In this document: in pieces, positions 34,851 to 44,219 of the stretch | How positions within the stretch are numbered: position 1 is the first letter of the stretch | How the letters are laid out: each line of letters begins with the position of its first letter | Origin: Desulfovibrio sp. 86 | GTDB taxonomy: Bacteria > Desulfobacterota > Desulfovibrionia > Desulfovibrionales > Desulfovibrionaceae | NCBI RefSeq assembly: GCF_902702915.1 | Contig: NZ_LR738849.1 | Coordinates: 124,001-188,000, forward strand | DNA: 64,000 bases | Reading direction: 5' to 3' | The notes under the pieces: generated by a model | Databases searched by the model: none | The model's input: the letters and a program-made list of their open reading frames with translations, nothing else | Told to the model about the DNA's origin: nothing | Translations under genes and position numbers: made by a program

Positions 34851-35777
34851 ATGGGATGCGCCCAGGATCTGATCACTGTAATTATTCCGGCGTATAATTC
34901 TGGCAAATATATAAAATTTGCTTTAACCAGCCTTGAAATGCAGTCACATGCAAATTTTGAGGCTCTGATTATTGACGGCTCAACTGACGACACATCAAAC
35001 CTGATTGCAGATTTTGTCCATTCTGATCATAGGTTCAAAACCTATAAGATACAAAACTTAGGCCCCGGCTTTGCACGAAACTTTGGAATAGACAAGGCGA
35101 CAGGAAAGTATGTAACTTTTATGGATCATGATGACATAGCTGCTGAAACCTGGTTAAGCAAGCTGTATGCCATCTCCCAAAAAGAAGAAAATGAGATTAC
35201 TTTTTGTTCAGGATTTGATTTTTCGGGTGAGACTGTTTCCCCTTTAAAACTGCCAATAATTACAAATTCTGTTTATACTCTTAATGATACAATTCGCAAA
35301 CAAATAAGTTGTATATTTATTGCACCATGGCTGAAACTCATGCCCTTAGACTTTATTAAAAAAAATAGTCTCAAATTTTCTTTGGATAATAAATTTGATG
35401 ACGTATTGTTTCATTTTTGCGCAATACATGCTGCCCAAAAAATTGCTTTTACTGAAGAAAGACTCTATTATCATCGTGTTCACGCCTGCTCCATAAGCAG
35501 TGAATATTTTGCAAATAAAGATTTATTTTTCTATCATTTCAAAACACTATATGATTTAATTTTGCATAAACATGACAAAAAAATTATAAATAGATTTATG
35601 TATTTTTTGAACTTGTATTCCGAACATGTTGCATCAGAGCACGTCTACATAAAAACATACAATAAAATAACTGAATATTTAGATCAAAACAATCACGATG
35701 CAATACTCAATGCAATTAAATCTCTATTTTTCTTTTCTTGGAAGCTTTTTTTGGACAAACCGATAAAATTCAACTGA
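34851..35777 (+). CDS. Family 2 glycosyltransferase, AT-rich
   Basis: 308 aa. The GT-A start ITVIIPAYNSGKYIKFALTS, the region LGPGFARNFGIDKATGKY and the metal-binding MDHDDIAAETW are typical of family 2 glycosyltransferases, which move a sugar from a nucleotide donor to a growing glycan. No membrane segment is seen. Codons are strongly AT-rich, unlike almost every other gene of the window, which points to recent acquisition. It sits 231 nt beyond the right tRNA-Pro. Donor and acceptor are unknown. Confidence 0.85.
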   Translation: MGCAQDLITVIIPAYNSGKYIKFALTSLEMQSHANFEALIIDGSTDDTSNLIADFVHSDHRFKTYKIQNLGPGFARNFGIDKATGKYVTFMDHDDIAAETWLSKLYAISQKEENEITFCSGFDFSGETVSPLKLPIITNSVYTLNDTIRKQISCIFIAPWLKLMPLDFIKKNSLKFSLDNKFDDVLFHFCAIHAAQKIAFTEERLYYHRVHACSISSEYFANKDLFFYHFKTLYDLILHKHDKKIINRFMYFLNLYSEHVASEHVYIKTYNKITEYLDQNNHDAILNAIKSLFFFSWKLFLDKPIKFN

Positions 35778-35791
35778 GCAGGATTACGTAT

Positions 35792-36787
35792 ATGAATCCG
35801 CCCGTTCTTAATATCACCATACCTGTCTTTAATCGGTTTCATTTTACGCAAAAAACAATTCTAGCCTTGCGAAAAACGGCCACAAGCATTCCTTTTACCG
35901 TGACCGTTGTTGATAATGGAAGCGAACCTGCTTTACGAGAACGGCTGGTAGAATTGCGCAATCACGGCTTGATTGACAATCTTTTTTTGCTCCCCTGCAA
36001 CATGGGTATTTCTTGCGCTTGCAACATTGGGTGGAAATCTGTTGATAGCCCATTCTACATGAAAATTGATAACGACATTGAATTTATTGATCCCAACTGG
36101 CTGGACAAACTCTTTCAACTCTGGTCACACGGGCATCCATTGTCTACCCTTGGCCCCGCATTAACCCCTGCACGACTTAGGCAGAATCCAGGGACCATTG
36201 AAAGCCCGGATGGTATTTTGGGTATTTGCACTGAAAACTTGCCAGGGGGCGCCATTATAATACCCAAAACGGTCTCAGATGTTCTGGGCTACTGGAGCGA
36301 AGACTACGGCCTTTACGGGGCAGAAGATGGGGACTACGGGGCGCGTATGAACTGCGCTGGTTTTTTTCAGTATTATTATGATGACCGAGATTTTTTCATA
36401 CACCACGGTTCCTATGGAAACACGGAGTACGAAGGAACAGGGCTGGACAAGTCAAAAGAGCATAGGAACCTGTTTAGGGATGAGGCTGGTGGCGCTGGCT
36501 TATTTGTTTTGAACAATTATCTCTATAACATGTGCATACGAAACTGGAATGTGCCTTTGCGCTACCGCATAAAAGACATGAATGGATATAATGTCGTGTT
36601 GGAAGAGAATCCGGAATATGCACATGTGCAAACAGCATTGCAGCGTAGCAAAAAATTATTGGATGGACTGCGCAATACAGGTCAAAATTACAGCATGTTT
36701 TCCGATGCCGTGGTGTCTCGTCTAAAAAAAATATGGGAATCTTGTGGCCAAGCGTGCTCAATGCAGCTCACTACCCCTTCCCTTTAG
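35792..36787 (+). CDS. Family 2-like glycosyltransferase
   Basis: 331 aa from ATG 35792, 14 nt after the preceding gene; the frame is open from 35738 but that part overlaps the neighbour. NITIPVFNRFHFTQKTILAL, VVDNGSEPALRE, GISCACNIGWK and the metal-binding KIDNDIEF are family features. The later SEDYGLYGAEDGDYGARM resembles the acceptor-loop acidic cluster of such enzymes. It is probably co-transcribed with the upstream transferase for a surface glycan. It is less AT-rich than its partner but still below the core genes. Confidence 0.82.
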   Translation: MNPPVLNITIPVFNRFHFTQKTILALRKTATSIPFTVTVVDNGSEPALRERLVELRNHGLIDNLFLLPCNMGISCACNIGWKSVDSPFYMKIDNDIEFIDPNWLDKLFQLWSHGHPLSTLGPALTPARLRQNPGTIESPDGILGICTENLPGGAIIIPKTVSDVLGYWSEDYGLYGAEDGDYGARMNCAGFFQYYYDDRDFFIHHGSYGNTEYEGTGLDKSKEHRNLFRDEAGGAGLFVLNNYLYNMCIRNWNVPLRYRIKDMNGYNVVLEENPEYAHVQTALQRSKKLLDGLRNTGQNYSMFSDAVVSRLKKIWESCGQACSMQLTTPSL

Positions 36788-37069
36788 AGGAAATCAACCT
36801 TCAGAATGCACTTTTTTTGCGTTGTTGCCGCCTCAGCATCAGCGCTTAACAGACCAACAAACGGCGCCTGAGTCTTCACCGGCAATGTCGCTCTCCTTTG
36901 CGGTAGCTGGATACATACGTAATGCCAGTTTGAACAGTTTTGAGCACGCGTAAAAAGCCGTCAAAAAAAGAACTTGTCTGAATCTCTTTCTTGCTACCCA
37001 GAATTTTACGAATTAAATAAGCTGATTATGGATTTGCGCTGTTCCCTGCCAAGATCGAATCCGCGCCTG

Positions 37070-38062
37070 TCATGCGTCAACGCCCACAAGTGTATACTGC
37101 TGACGGCCAATCTCGAGTGATTCGGCGTAATCCAGCAAGTGTACCCCATTGCGGGATTCAATACGCTCGCGCAATGAAACGCTTTTTTCGCTGTCAGCGG
37201 CGTAAATAAGGTCAACGCAGGCCCGATCCAGGGCCACAGGGTCAAAGGACGCCAGAACGCCAATGTCGTCCAGTTCTGGAGGTGCAGGGTTCTTGTCGCA
37301 GTCACAGTCAATGGACAGATTGTTCATCAGACTGACATAAACGATTCTGTCCGTACCCAGTGTTTCAACTACTGAACCTGCCGCTTCTGCCATTGATTCC
37401 AGAAACAGTTCTTTTTTTACCTTGTAACATCGGATGAATTTGCCAAGGGCCCGCGTTTCTCCGCCGGTATGAATCCACATTTTTCCTTCAGCGGAAGCAA
37501 TGCCGATGGCCACATTCTTGATAGCCCCTCCAAAACCGGCCATGGAGTGTCCCTTAAAATGGGATAAAATCAAAAAGGAATCGTACCTGGCAAAGTGCGC
37601 GCCAACGAAATTTTCATTGATGTGTTTGCCCCGCGCAAAAGGCAGACTGATGGAGCCGTCTTCGTCCAAAATATCAACCGGAGCAATATCCGTAAAACCG
37701 TGTTCCTTGAGCGCGACCATATGGTCTGCCGTGGTAAAGCGCTTTCCTGCATAGGCGGTATTGCACTCAACAATGGTTCCGCCCACAGACTGCACAAGAT
37801 CTTTGATCAACGCTGGCGCGGGATAGTTCTGGCCACCCGGTTCTCCAGAATGCAGCTTCACCGCCACCCTGCCCGGCAACGAACGGCCCTGCATCAAATG
37901 GCCATAGATTTTTGTCAGCCCGCTGGAGCTGATGTCTCTGGTAAAATATACTGTTGCGCCTTCCGCCGCGTTGGTCAAAAAACCTTTGCCTGTCATGGCC
38001 ACTGCCCGCAACATTGCCGCGTCCTTTTCAGTGAGGGCGCGCCTGGAACTTGAGCTATCCAT
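37070..38062 (-). CDS. DUF362-domain protein
   Basis: 330 aa. The DUF362 core is recognised by VYFTRDISSSGLTKIY, VAVKLHSGEPG, LSHFKGHSMAGFGGAIKNV and SFDPVALDRACVDLI. Related proteins often carry a C-terminal 4Fe-4S ferredoxin-like domain. That is absent here, although a cysteine pair DCDCDKNPAPP is present near residue 255. The family function is not established, and iron-sulfur or redox roles are often proposed. It is transcribed alone, convergent with the glycosyltransferase genes. Confidence 0.82.
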   Translation of the reverse strand: MDSSSSRRALTEKDAAMLRAVAMTGKGFLTNAAEGATVYFTRDISSSGLTKIYGHLMQGRSLPGRVAVKLHSGEPGGQNYPAPALIKDLVQSVGGTIVECNTAYAGKRFTTADHMVALKEHGFTDIAPVDILDEDGSISLPFARGKHINENFVGAHFARYDSFLILSHFKGHSMAGFGGAIKNVAIGIASAEGKMWIHTGGETRALGKFIRCYKVKKELFLESMAEAAGSVVETLGTDRIVYVSLMNNLSIDCDCDKNPAPPELDDIGVLASFDPVALDRACVDLIYAADSEKSVSLRERIESRNGVHLLDYAESLEIGRQQYTLVGVDA

Positions 38063-38340
38063 TGTATTTTCCTCGCCCTGTAAAATCAGACCGGTTGCCC
38101 GCAGGGCAAGGCTTCGAGTCTTCAGCTTTGGCCAAAGGCCATTTTACGCTGAAACTGCCCTGCAACCGGATACACAGGCGCTCACCGTGAAGAAGTGGCA
38201 GGACGTCTGCGCGCGGCTGCTCCATGGCGGGATAAGCCGTAACCTGTGAATGCCTGCTTTTAACGGTAGCCCGCGCCAAGGGCGCATCCAGCCCCAAAAT
38301 GGCCATGGGGCCATTGTGCTGACGCGCGACGGCCCCAACC
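38063..38340. other. Intergenic region between the DUF362 gene and the tRNA-Met terminator
   Basis: About 280 nt. Open frames exist on both strands (for example 38055-38420 minus) but lack ribosome sites and recognisable protein features. It likely contains the promoter of the DUF362 gene. Nothing else is supported. Confidence 0.4.
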
Positions 38341-38418
38341 TGGATAAAAAACGAGGCGCTTATGCTTCTGTGTACAGTTAACGTACCCATCGAAGCATAA
38401 GCGCCTTTTATTTTTGGC
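38341..38418. terminator. Bidirectional terminator near tRNA-Met
   Basis: A 14-bp perfect inverted repeat (GGCGCTTATGCTTC and its complement) is separated by about 23 nt. The plus strand has TTTTATTTTT after it and the minus strand has TCGTTTTTT. It would end the tRNA-Met transcript on the minus strand. Confidence 0.75.
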
Positions 38419-38445
38419 ACTTAGTTTGAAGCGCCCATACTATCC

Positions 38446-38522
38446 TGGTAGCAAGGGAGGGATTTGAACCCCCGACACTGCGGGTATGAACCGCATGCTC
38501 TAACCAACTGAGCTACCTTGCC
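38446..38522 (-). tRNA. tRNA-Met(CAT), probably elongator
   Basis: 77 nt with encoded CCA. Acceptor GGCAAGG, D arm GCTC/GAGC, anticodon stem TGCGG/CCGCA with loop TTCATAC, T arm GGGGG/CCCTC. The first base pair and the TAGCTCAGTTGG D arm fit an elongator Met tRNA and not an initiator. An Ile2 tRNA with modified CAT is less likely but cannot be excluded. Confidence 0.9.
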
Positions 38523-38654
38523 GTGTGCCGCCCTCAGGCAGCGCGACGATTTAAATATAAGATTTGCCCTGCCTTGGCAAGCAAAATTTTTCCAACACCC
38601 TGCCCCCTATCAATTTTCATCCTGAGGCATTGGGCAGATGAGGTGACGTGTGGC

Positions 38655-39452
38655 TCAGTTCACCATAAAATAATACACAAAAGGCGCGATGAGCAGCCGG
38701 TAAACGGCAAAGGGCACCAGGGTCATGCGCCCCACCAGAGCAACAAAAACCTTCACCGCCATTAAGGCCGACACAAAGGATCCGATCATTCCCACAAGAA
38801 AGAAGGGGATGTCGGCAGAAGTGAACATGCTCAGGTTTTTCAACAAATCGTAGCCAGTGGCCGCCACCATAATGGGCACAGCGGCAATAAAGGAATACTC
38901 CGCCGCCAAAGGCCTTTTGGCCCCCAAAAGCATGCCGCCCATTATGGTTGCCGCTGAGCGCGAAAAACCGGGCCAGAGGGCAAGGCACTGAAAGCAGCCT
39001 ATGCCCAGAGCCAATTTTGGCGTCATATCGTCAAGGGTGATGCAGGTTGTCTTGAACTTGCGCTTTTCAACAAAAATCATGCACAGAGCGCCCACAACCA
39101 GAGCAAAAAGCACGGTGGCCGGACGGAACAGGTATTCCTTGATGTAGGAATGCAGCAGAAGGCCAAGAACGCAGGCAGGCAACGATGTAATAATAAGCAG
39201 CGTAATGCCGCGCATGCCCGCAAAGCGGACATAGGGCTGAGGGCGAACCAGGCCCCAAAACCGCTTCCAGTAAAGCACCACAACCGCAAGAATGGCCCCT
39301 AGCTGAATAACAACGTCAAAGGTGGCCGCCTTTTCACCGGCAAAACCGAGCAAATCGCCAACAAGAATGAGATGGCCGGAGGAAGATACCGGCAAAAATT
39401 CTGTCAGTCCCTCAACAATGCTCAGAATAAAGGCAGTGAGCAAGTTGTCCAT
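38655..39452 (-). CDS. uppP: Undecaprenyl-diphosphatase (BacA/UppP)
   Basis: 265 aa with about eight hydrophobic segments. The catalytic GLTEFLPVSSSGHL at the N-terminus and the second signature PGFSRSAATIMGG are intact. The enzyme dephosphorylates undecaprenyl diphosphate on the outer face of the inner membrane, recycling the lipid carrier for peptidoglycan and other glycans, and gives bacitracin resistance when abundant. The gene is transcribed toward tRNA-Met. Confidence 0.94.
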   Translation of the reverse strand: MDNLLTAFILSIVEGLTEFLPVSSSGHLILVGDLLGFAGEKAATFDVVIQLGAILAVVVLYWKRFWGLVRPQPYVRFAGMRGITLLIITSLPACVLGLLLHSYIKEYLFRPATVLFALVVGALCMIFVEKRKFKTTCITLDDMTPKLALGIGCFQCLALWPGFSRSAATIMGGMLLGAKRPLAAEYSFIAAVPIMVAATGYDLLKNLSMFTSADIPFFLVGMIGSFVSALMAVKVFVALVGRMTLVPFAVYRLLIAPFVYYFMVN

Positions 39453-39597
39453 AGCTGGCCTCTGTATTGCGCGCCGTGCGGCGAATCGCTGGCTTGGGCG
39501 TGTAGGCGCGTGGCGGGCACCGCATACTCGCGTATTGATGTTCCGTTATTGCCAAAAAACGGTCAAACGGTTATTGGTGAAAAAAAGGACGTATGCC

Positions 39598-39792
39598 ATG
39601 AATACCATTATGCCGCAGGGCGAGCTGGTACGTAAAGCCGCCGCTTACCTGTCGGAAGAACGCGCGCGCCATCCTCATAAAAGCCTGACCACACTGCTGG
39701 ATGAAACAGGCATGCGCTTCAACCTTACGCCGCTGGATGCCATGGCCCTGGAGCGTCTGTTTCAACAAAAGCCCTGCAGCAAGGCGGACTGA
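39598..39792 (+). CDS. Small conserved-looking protein
   Basis: 64 aa from ATG 39598, preceded by AAAAAAGGA. Sequence MNTIMPQGELVRKAAAYLSE continues to a helical, charged protein with no signal or membrane segment. I do not recognise a family. The ribosome site, codon use like the core genes and placement between divergent uppP and a dispersed repeat make it a plausible gene. Confidence 0.6.
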   Translation: MNTIMPQGELVRKAAAYLSEERARHPHKSLTTLLDETGMRFNLTPLDAMALERLFQQKPCSKAD

Positions 39793-39829
39793 TCCGCCCG
39801 GCCTACCGGGAACCGCGTCAACCACGCGA

Positions 39830-39971
39830 TCAGAGCTACTTTGAAATGTTCCGCATTTCAATTGGTCATTCTGCCTCAAAATACGTTTTTCGGCAGAATC
39901 CACTCCACGTTGTGCGCGCAGCACCCTCGCGCAGCGTCAGAGCATGCCCTTTTCAAAGGTAACATGCTCCA
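39830..39971. repeat. Multi-hairpin dispersed element, copy 2
   Basis: Same architecture as 9276-9425: arms TTGAAATG/CATTTCAA at 39841-39848/39854-39861, ATTCTGCC/GGCAGAAT at 39868-39875/39892-39899, a GC-rich stretch with CCACGTTG shared by both copies, and a closing AGCATG/CATGCT pair. The second stem reads ATTCAGCC/GGCTGAAT in copy 1, so both sides changed together. It lies between the small gene and the 3' end of metG. Confidence 0.75.
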
Positions 39972-39980
39972 AGCCGGGCA

Positions 39981-41999
39981 CTACGCTATTTCACTGCCGT
40001 TGGGAACGTCGGAATCCAGCCCCAGCAGGGTCAGGGCCGAATCATTGCCAGCCGTAAGCACCATGCCATGCGACATGAGACCGCGAATCTTGCGCGGCTC
40101 AAGGTTAAGCACGGCGCAAACACGTTTTCCCACCATTGCCTCAGGTGAATAGTGCTCGGCCAGGCCGGACAGGATCTGGCGGGGCTGCCCTTCACCAAAG
40201 TCAATTTCAAGACGGAGGATGCGGTCGGCATTGGGATGCTTTTCAGCTACCAGCACCGTTCCTATACGCATGTCCAAAGCCTTGAAATGGTCAAAATCTA
40301 TGTTCGGCTTGCCGGCTGCCGCGCCAGCCTGATCCGCCACAGCCTGATCCGCGCCGATGTTCACGGCCTGCGGCTGGCTGTTGGCCGCGTTCAGCTGCTT
40401 GGCGGCTTTCTTTTCCGCCTTGGCGGCCTTGGCTTTTTCGGCCTCGCCGGAGTCCTTTTTCACCTCGATGCGCGGGAAAAGATTTGAGGTCTCGGCCACC
40501 ACAGTGCCTGGCGCCAGCCCGTCAAAATTGTCCATCTCGGCTTCCAGAGCATGCACGGGAGGCATACCGGGCTCCACAGGCTGGCCGAGCTGTTCCAGCA
40601 TCTTTCCACAAGCCACCGGCATAACGGGCCACAGACACACTGCCGTTTTGCGCATGGCCGCCAAAAGCACATACATGACAGTGGCGAGGCGCTCCATATT
40701 GCCCTGCTTGTGCAAGGCCCAGGGCGCCTGACTGTCCACATACTTGTTCAGGGCGCGCACCAGTTCCCACAAAGACTCAAGCCCTTGGGAAAACTGCACG
40801 TTGTCGAAAAGCTGACTGAAGTTGCGCATGGCCGTGGCGGTCAGTTCAATAATGGCTTCGTCCGACTCGTCAAAACCCTTGGGGGCGGGAACCCGGCTGC
40901 CGAAATACTTGGCGGTCATTGAGAGCACCCGGCTGAAAAGATTGCCCAAATCATTGGCAAGGTCAGCGTTGATGCGGCTGGTCAGGGCCTCATCGCTGAA
41001 GCTGGCGTCCGACCCGAAGTGCATTTCACGCAGCAGAAAATAGCGGAAGGCGTCCGCGCCAAAGCGCTGGCTCATGGCTTCGGGCTCAACCACATTGCCA
41101 AGTGATTTTGACATCTTGGTGTCACGCACAAGCCAGTAGCCATGCACATCAAGATGCTTGTACTGGGGCAGACCAGCCGCCTTGAGCATGGTGGGCCAGA
41201 ACACGGCATGGGGTTTGAGGATATCCTTGGCAACAAGGTGCTCGCCCGGCCAGAAACGCTCAAAGTCCTTACCGTCAGGCCAGTTCAGCGCGCTTATATA
41301 GTTGATAAGGGCGTCAAACCAGACATAGCACACATAATCCTTGTCAAAGGGCAGCTCTATACCCCAGGTCAGCCGCGATTTGGGCCGGGATATGCACAGG
41401 TCTTCCAAAGCGCCGGATTCCAGCATGGCCAGAACTTCCGAGCGGTAGCGCTCAGGCCGGATAAAGGACGGATTCTGTTCAATGTGCTCCTTGAGCCAGG
41501 GCAAATATTTGGACATGCGGAAAAAATAGTTCTTTTCGCTGATGAATTCCGGCTTGACCAGGTGCTGCGGGCAAAGGCCGTTTTCCAGTTCCTTTTCGGT
41601 ATAGAAGCGTTCACAGCCATAGCAATAGTAGCCGCCGAACTCGCCGAAATAAATGTCCCCTGCATCGTAAACTTTCTGCATAAACGCCTGCACCGAGGCC
41701 TTGTGCGCCTCATCGGTGGTGCGCACAAAACGGTCATTGGCAACATCCAGCTTGGGCCAGAGAGACTGAAAAAGGGCGCTGATGCCGTCCACAAATTCCT
41801 TGGGCGATTTACCTACTTTTTCAGCAGCCTGCACGATCTTGTCGCCGTGTTCGTCCGTGCCCGTAAGAAAGAGCGTGTCCTGCCCAAGCAGCCTGTGAAA
41901 CCGGGCCATGGCATCAGCTACGACAGTGGTATAGGCATGTCCCAGGTGGGGCTTGGCATTGACATAGTAAATGGGCGTCGTGATAAAAAAGGTGTTCAC
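39981..41999 (-). CDS. metG: Methionyl-tRNA synthetase
   Basis: 672 aa. Class I signatures HLGH (residues 18-21) and KMSKS (near 296) are present, as is the zinc-type knuckle YYCYGCERFY. After the anticodon domain, an Ala/Lys-rich linker leads to a C-terminal tRNA-binding OB domain (DHFKALDMRIGTVLVAEKHP) that promotes dimerisation and tRNA binding. It charges tRNA-Met in the cytoplasm. It lies downstream of ricT on the same strand, separated by 204 nt. Confidence 0.96.
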   Translation of the reverse strand: MNTFFITTPIYYVNAKPHLGHAYTTVVADAMARFHRLLGQDTLFLTGTDEHGDKIVQAAEKVGKSPKEFVDGISALFQSLWPKLDVANDRFVRTTDEAHKASVQAFMQKVYDAGDIYFGEFGGYYCYGCERFYTEKELENGLCPQHLVKPEFISEKNYFFRMSKYLPWLKEHIEQNPSFIRPERYRSEVLAMLESGALEDLCISRPKSRLTWGIELPFDKDYVCYVWFDALINYISALNWPDGKDFERFWPGEHLVAKDILKPHAVFWPTMLKAAGLPQYKHLDVHGYWLVRDTKMSKSLGNVVEPEAMSQRFGADAFRYFLLREMHFGSDASFSDEALTSRINADLANDLGNLFSRVLSMTAKYFGSRVPAPKGFDESDEAIIELTATAMRNFSQLFDNVQFSQGLESLWELVRALNKYVDSQAPWALHKQGNMERLATVMYVLLAAMRKTAVCLWPVMPVACGKMLEQLGQPVEPGMPPVHALEAEMDNFDGLAPGTVVAETSNLFPRIEVKKDSGEAEKAKAAKAEKKAAKQLNAANSQPQAVNIGADQAVADQAGAAAGKPNIDFDHFKALDMRIGTVLVAEKHPNADRILRLEIDFGEGQPRQILSGLAEHYSPEAMVGKRVCAVLNLEPRKIRGLMSHGMVLTAGNDSALTLLGLDSDVPNGSEIA

Positions 42000-42186
42000 T
42001 CAAGGCTCCGTAGGCTTGCTTGGCTATTTTGTTCTCTATATCAGAGCATTCTCGCTGAACCGTTCGGGCGACCGCATGGCTGGCGCTGGCGTGAAGGCGC
42101 GAACTCAATGCAACCGCGTGGCCACGTCAATGGCGTGGTCAGGCGCCGCAACGAGCGAGATCGCAGACCTTATGAACGCGCTCTAA

Positions 42187-42216
42187 AATTACTCTGCCCT
42201 GAATTACTCTGCCCTG
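42187..42216. repeat. 15-bp tandem duplication at the ricT stop
   Basis: AATTACTCTGCCCTG occurs twice in a row (42187-42201 and 42202-42216). On the minus strand it duplicates the last codons and the TAA of ricT, so a second in-frame-like stop context follows the real one. Confidence 0.8.
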
Positions 42217-43298
42217 CTGTGCGGCTTGCGACGCCGCTTGCGGCGCGGCTTGCCAGGGTCACCCTGCCCGCCGCCAGCATCACCATTGGCAGCGTCATGG
42301 CTGTGGGCGAGTCCCGCATCATCAGGATTGCCATTTTCCTGACCGCGCGGCGAATCAGGCTCTTCATGCGGGAAAAGCTCATCCATCATATCAAGCTGAT
42401 CAAGATTGTCCGGCGCGGCGGAAACTACCAGCAGGCCGTCACCAACCTGAGGCTTGGGGGTCTGACGTGGCTGATTTTGCGGATTTTGCACGGATTCGGG
42501 CCTGTGCGGCGAAAGGGCCTGCCACTCCTCAAGCGTGAGCTCAAGCTCTTCATTGGCCTCGGTAAGCACGGCCAGCGAGTTGCGGAACATATTGGCCCGC
42601 AGCACCTTCATGGCGCCTTTGTCTGTCTGGTATTTCTTGCCGAGCCGGGGGCAGTTCTTGTGGAAGTGATCGTAATTTTCCTGCTCATACGAAAGACAGC
42701 AGAGCAAACGGCCGCAAATACCGGATATCTTGGCTGGATTGAGAAAAAGGTTTTGCTCCTTGGCCATGCGGATGGTCACGGGCGCAAATTTTCGCAGGTA
42801 ACGGCGGCAGCAGCAGACCATTCCGCAGTTGCCCACAGCGCCGACCATCTGGGTTTCGTGGCGAACGCCGATCTGCCGCAGCTCAATGCGGGCGCGGTAC
42901 TCGCGCACAAGGTCCTTCACAAGGTCGCGAAAATCAATGCGCGAAGGCGCTGTGAAGTAAAAAATGAGTTTGCTGCGGTCAAAAAAAACTTCCACATCCA
43001 CAAGCTTCATATCCAGATCGCGCTGGCGGATGCACTGACGGCAAAAGGCTTGCGCCTCCCTGCTCAATTGCTCGTTGGCCTCACCGCGCCGCACGTCTTC
43101 GGGACTGGCCAGCCGTAAAATCTGCGGCAGCGGTTCTTCCTGATTGGACAGCGGATGAGCCGGGCCAGAGACAATGACAGCCAGCGCATGCCCCTGTTCG
43201 GCTTCAATAAGCACATGTTCCCCCGGATTGAGACCGGCAGGACCACTGTAATAGCTTGTCTGGCCAAGCGCTCGAAAACGCAGGCCATATATGGGCAT
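42204..43298 (-). CDS. ricT: PSP1/RicT-like regulatory iron-sulfur protein
   Basis: 364 aa from ATG 43298 (MPIYGLRFRALGQTSYYSG); the frame is open to 43526 and an ATG near 43357 is an alternative. The PSP1 domain is shown by FFDRSKLIFYFTAPSRIDFR and the cysteines by GNCGMVCCCRRYLRKF, CGRLLCCLSYE and CRQCIRQRD. RicT (YaaT) of Bacillus works with RicA/RicF as an iron-sulfur complex affecting RNase Y. In sulfate reducers it commonly stands near metG. The last 130 residues are disordered, Pro/Gln/Asp-rich, ending in a basic RRKRRRK cluster. Confidence 0.82.
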   Translation of the reverse strand: MPIYGLRFRALGQTSYYSGPAGLNPGEHVLIEAEQGHALAVIVSGPAHPLSNQEEPLPQILRLASPEDVRRGEANEQLSREAQAFCRQCIRQRDLDMKLVDVEVFFDRSKLIFYFTAPSRIDFRDLVKDLVREYRARIELRQIGVRHETQMVGAVGNCGMVCCCRRYLRKFAPVTIRMAKEQNLFLNPAKISGICGRLLCCLSYEQENYDHFHKNCPRLGKKYQTDKGAMKVLRANMFRNSLAVLTEANEELELTLEEWQALSPHRPESVQNPQNQPRQTPKPQVGDGLLVVSAAPDNLDQLDMMDELFPHEEPDSPRGQENGNPDDAGLAHSHDAANGDAGGGQGDPGKPRRKRRRKPHSRAE

Positions 43299-43641
43299 TG
43301 AGGTCACGGTGCAAAACCTTGTGAAACGATTTCCAAAAAAATTCTTTTCGGTCATAAAAAGCCCGCTGTCAACCGTACCCCCCCCCGAACAGGGCATATG
43401 ACAAGCCATTACGGGCAGAACTACCGCGCTTCGGAGACAGGCTGGCGGCGGATCGCCAAACAGGGCTTGGCGGAGTTTAGCCCTGCAATGCCTACTTGTG
43501 CAAGCGCATCGGCAAAGCGGACGCACTTATGGGGAATGGTCGCGGATATGTTACCATTGCACGACGAAAGGGGGCAACACGCTGGCCCGACTTGCCTTCA
43601 CCCCTGCCCTGCTTTACATTACGGAGAATACAGGAGCTATC
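43299..43641. promoter_or_regulatory. Divergent promoter region between ricT and the HD gene
   Basis: 343 nt. It contains a run of nine C at 43378-43386 and no supported gene; open frames crossing it lack ribosome sites. CAGGAG at 43631 serves the HD gene. No hairpin stands out. Confidence 0.45.
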
Positions 43642-44202
43642 ATGATGATACAAAGAAATGAAGCTTTGCAGCTTCTCGCTGCCCATGCCACACCTCCGTC
43701 CCTCATGCAGCATGCCCTGGCCACGGAGGCCATCATGCGGGCACTGGCGCGCCATCTGAACGAAGATGAAGATGTCTGGGCCATTACTGGCCTGCTGCAC
43801 GATCTGGACTACCCGACCACGGCGGAGAACCCGCAGCGTCACGGTCTGGACAGCGCCGACCTGCTGGCAGACAAGTTGCCCGAACCAGCCCTTGCCGCCA
43901 TACGCGCCCACGCTGCCGAGATGAACGGGGGCAGAGCCGAGAGCCGTTTCGACTATGCGCTGCGCTGCGGCGAAAGCGTTACCGGCCTTATCAGTGCCGC
44001 AGCCCTCATGCGCCCCACGGGCATTGAAGGCATGGAAGTAAAAAGCGTCAAAAAAAAGATGAAAGACAAGGCCTTTGCTGCCAGCGTCAGCCGCGAGAAT
44101 ATACGCCAGTGTGCCGAAGCCGGGCTTGAACTGGACGCCTTTCTGGCTTTGGCCATTGAAGCCATGCGCGCCCACGCCGATGAGCTTGGACTGAGCAAAT
44201 AA
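43642..44202 (+). CDS. HD-domain phosphohydrolase
   Basis: 186 aa from ATG 43642 (ATG 43645 also possible) after CAGGAG. The HD signature GLLHDLDYP near residue 48 and the upstream His in LMQHALATEAIM mark a metal-dependent phosphohydrolase of the HDIG type. A second acidic/His set follows in RAHAAEMNGG. The substrate is not predictable, with nucleotides the most common in the family. It precedes pfkA by 17 nt and is probably co-transcribed. Confidence 0.85.
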   Translation: MMIQRNEALQLLAAHATPPSLMQHALATEAIMRALARHLNEDEDVWAITGLLHDLDYPTTAENPQRHGLDSADLLADKLPEPALAAIRAHAAEMNGGRAESRFDYALRCGESVTGLISAAALMRPTGIEGMEVKSVKKKMKDKAFAASVSRENIRQCAEAGLELDAFLALAIEAMRAHADELGLSK

Positions 44203-44219
44203 CTTACCGCGAGGCCCAC

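Noticed and set aside
38055..38420. 121-residue minus-strand open frame upstream of the DUF362 gene
   Set aside because: It runs through the bidirectional terminator and lacks a ribosome site and any recognisable sequence.
41142..43118. 658-residue open frame on the plus strand
   Set aside because: It is antisense to metG and ricT, has no recognisable domain, and its composition is that of a complementary-strand shadow of GC-rich genes.
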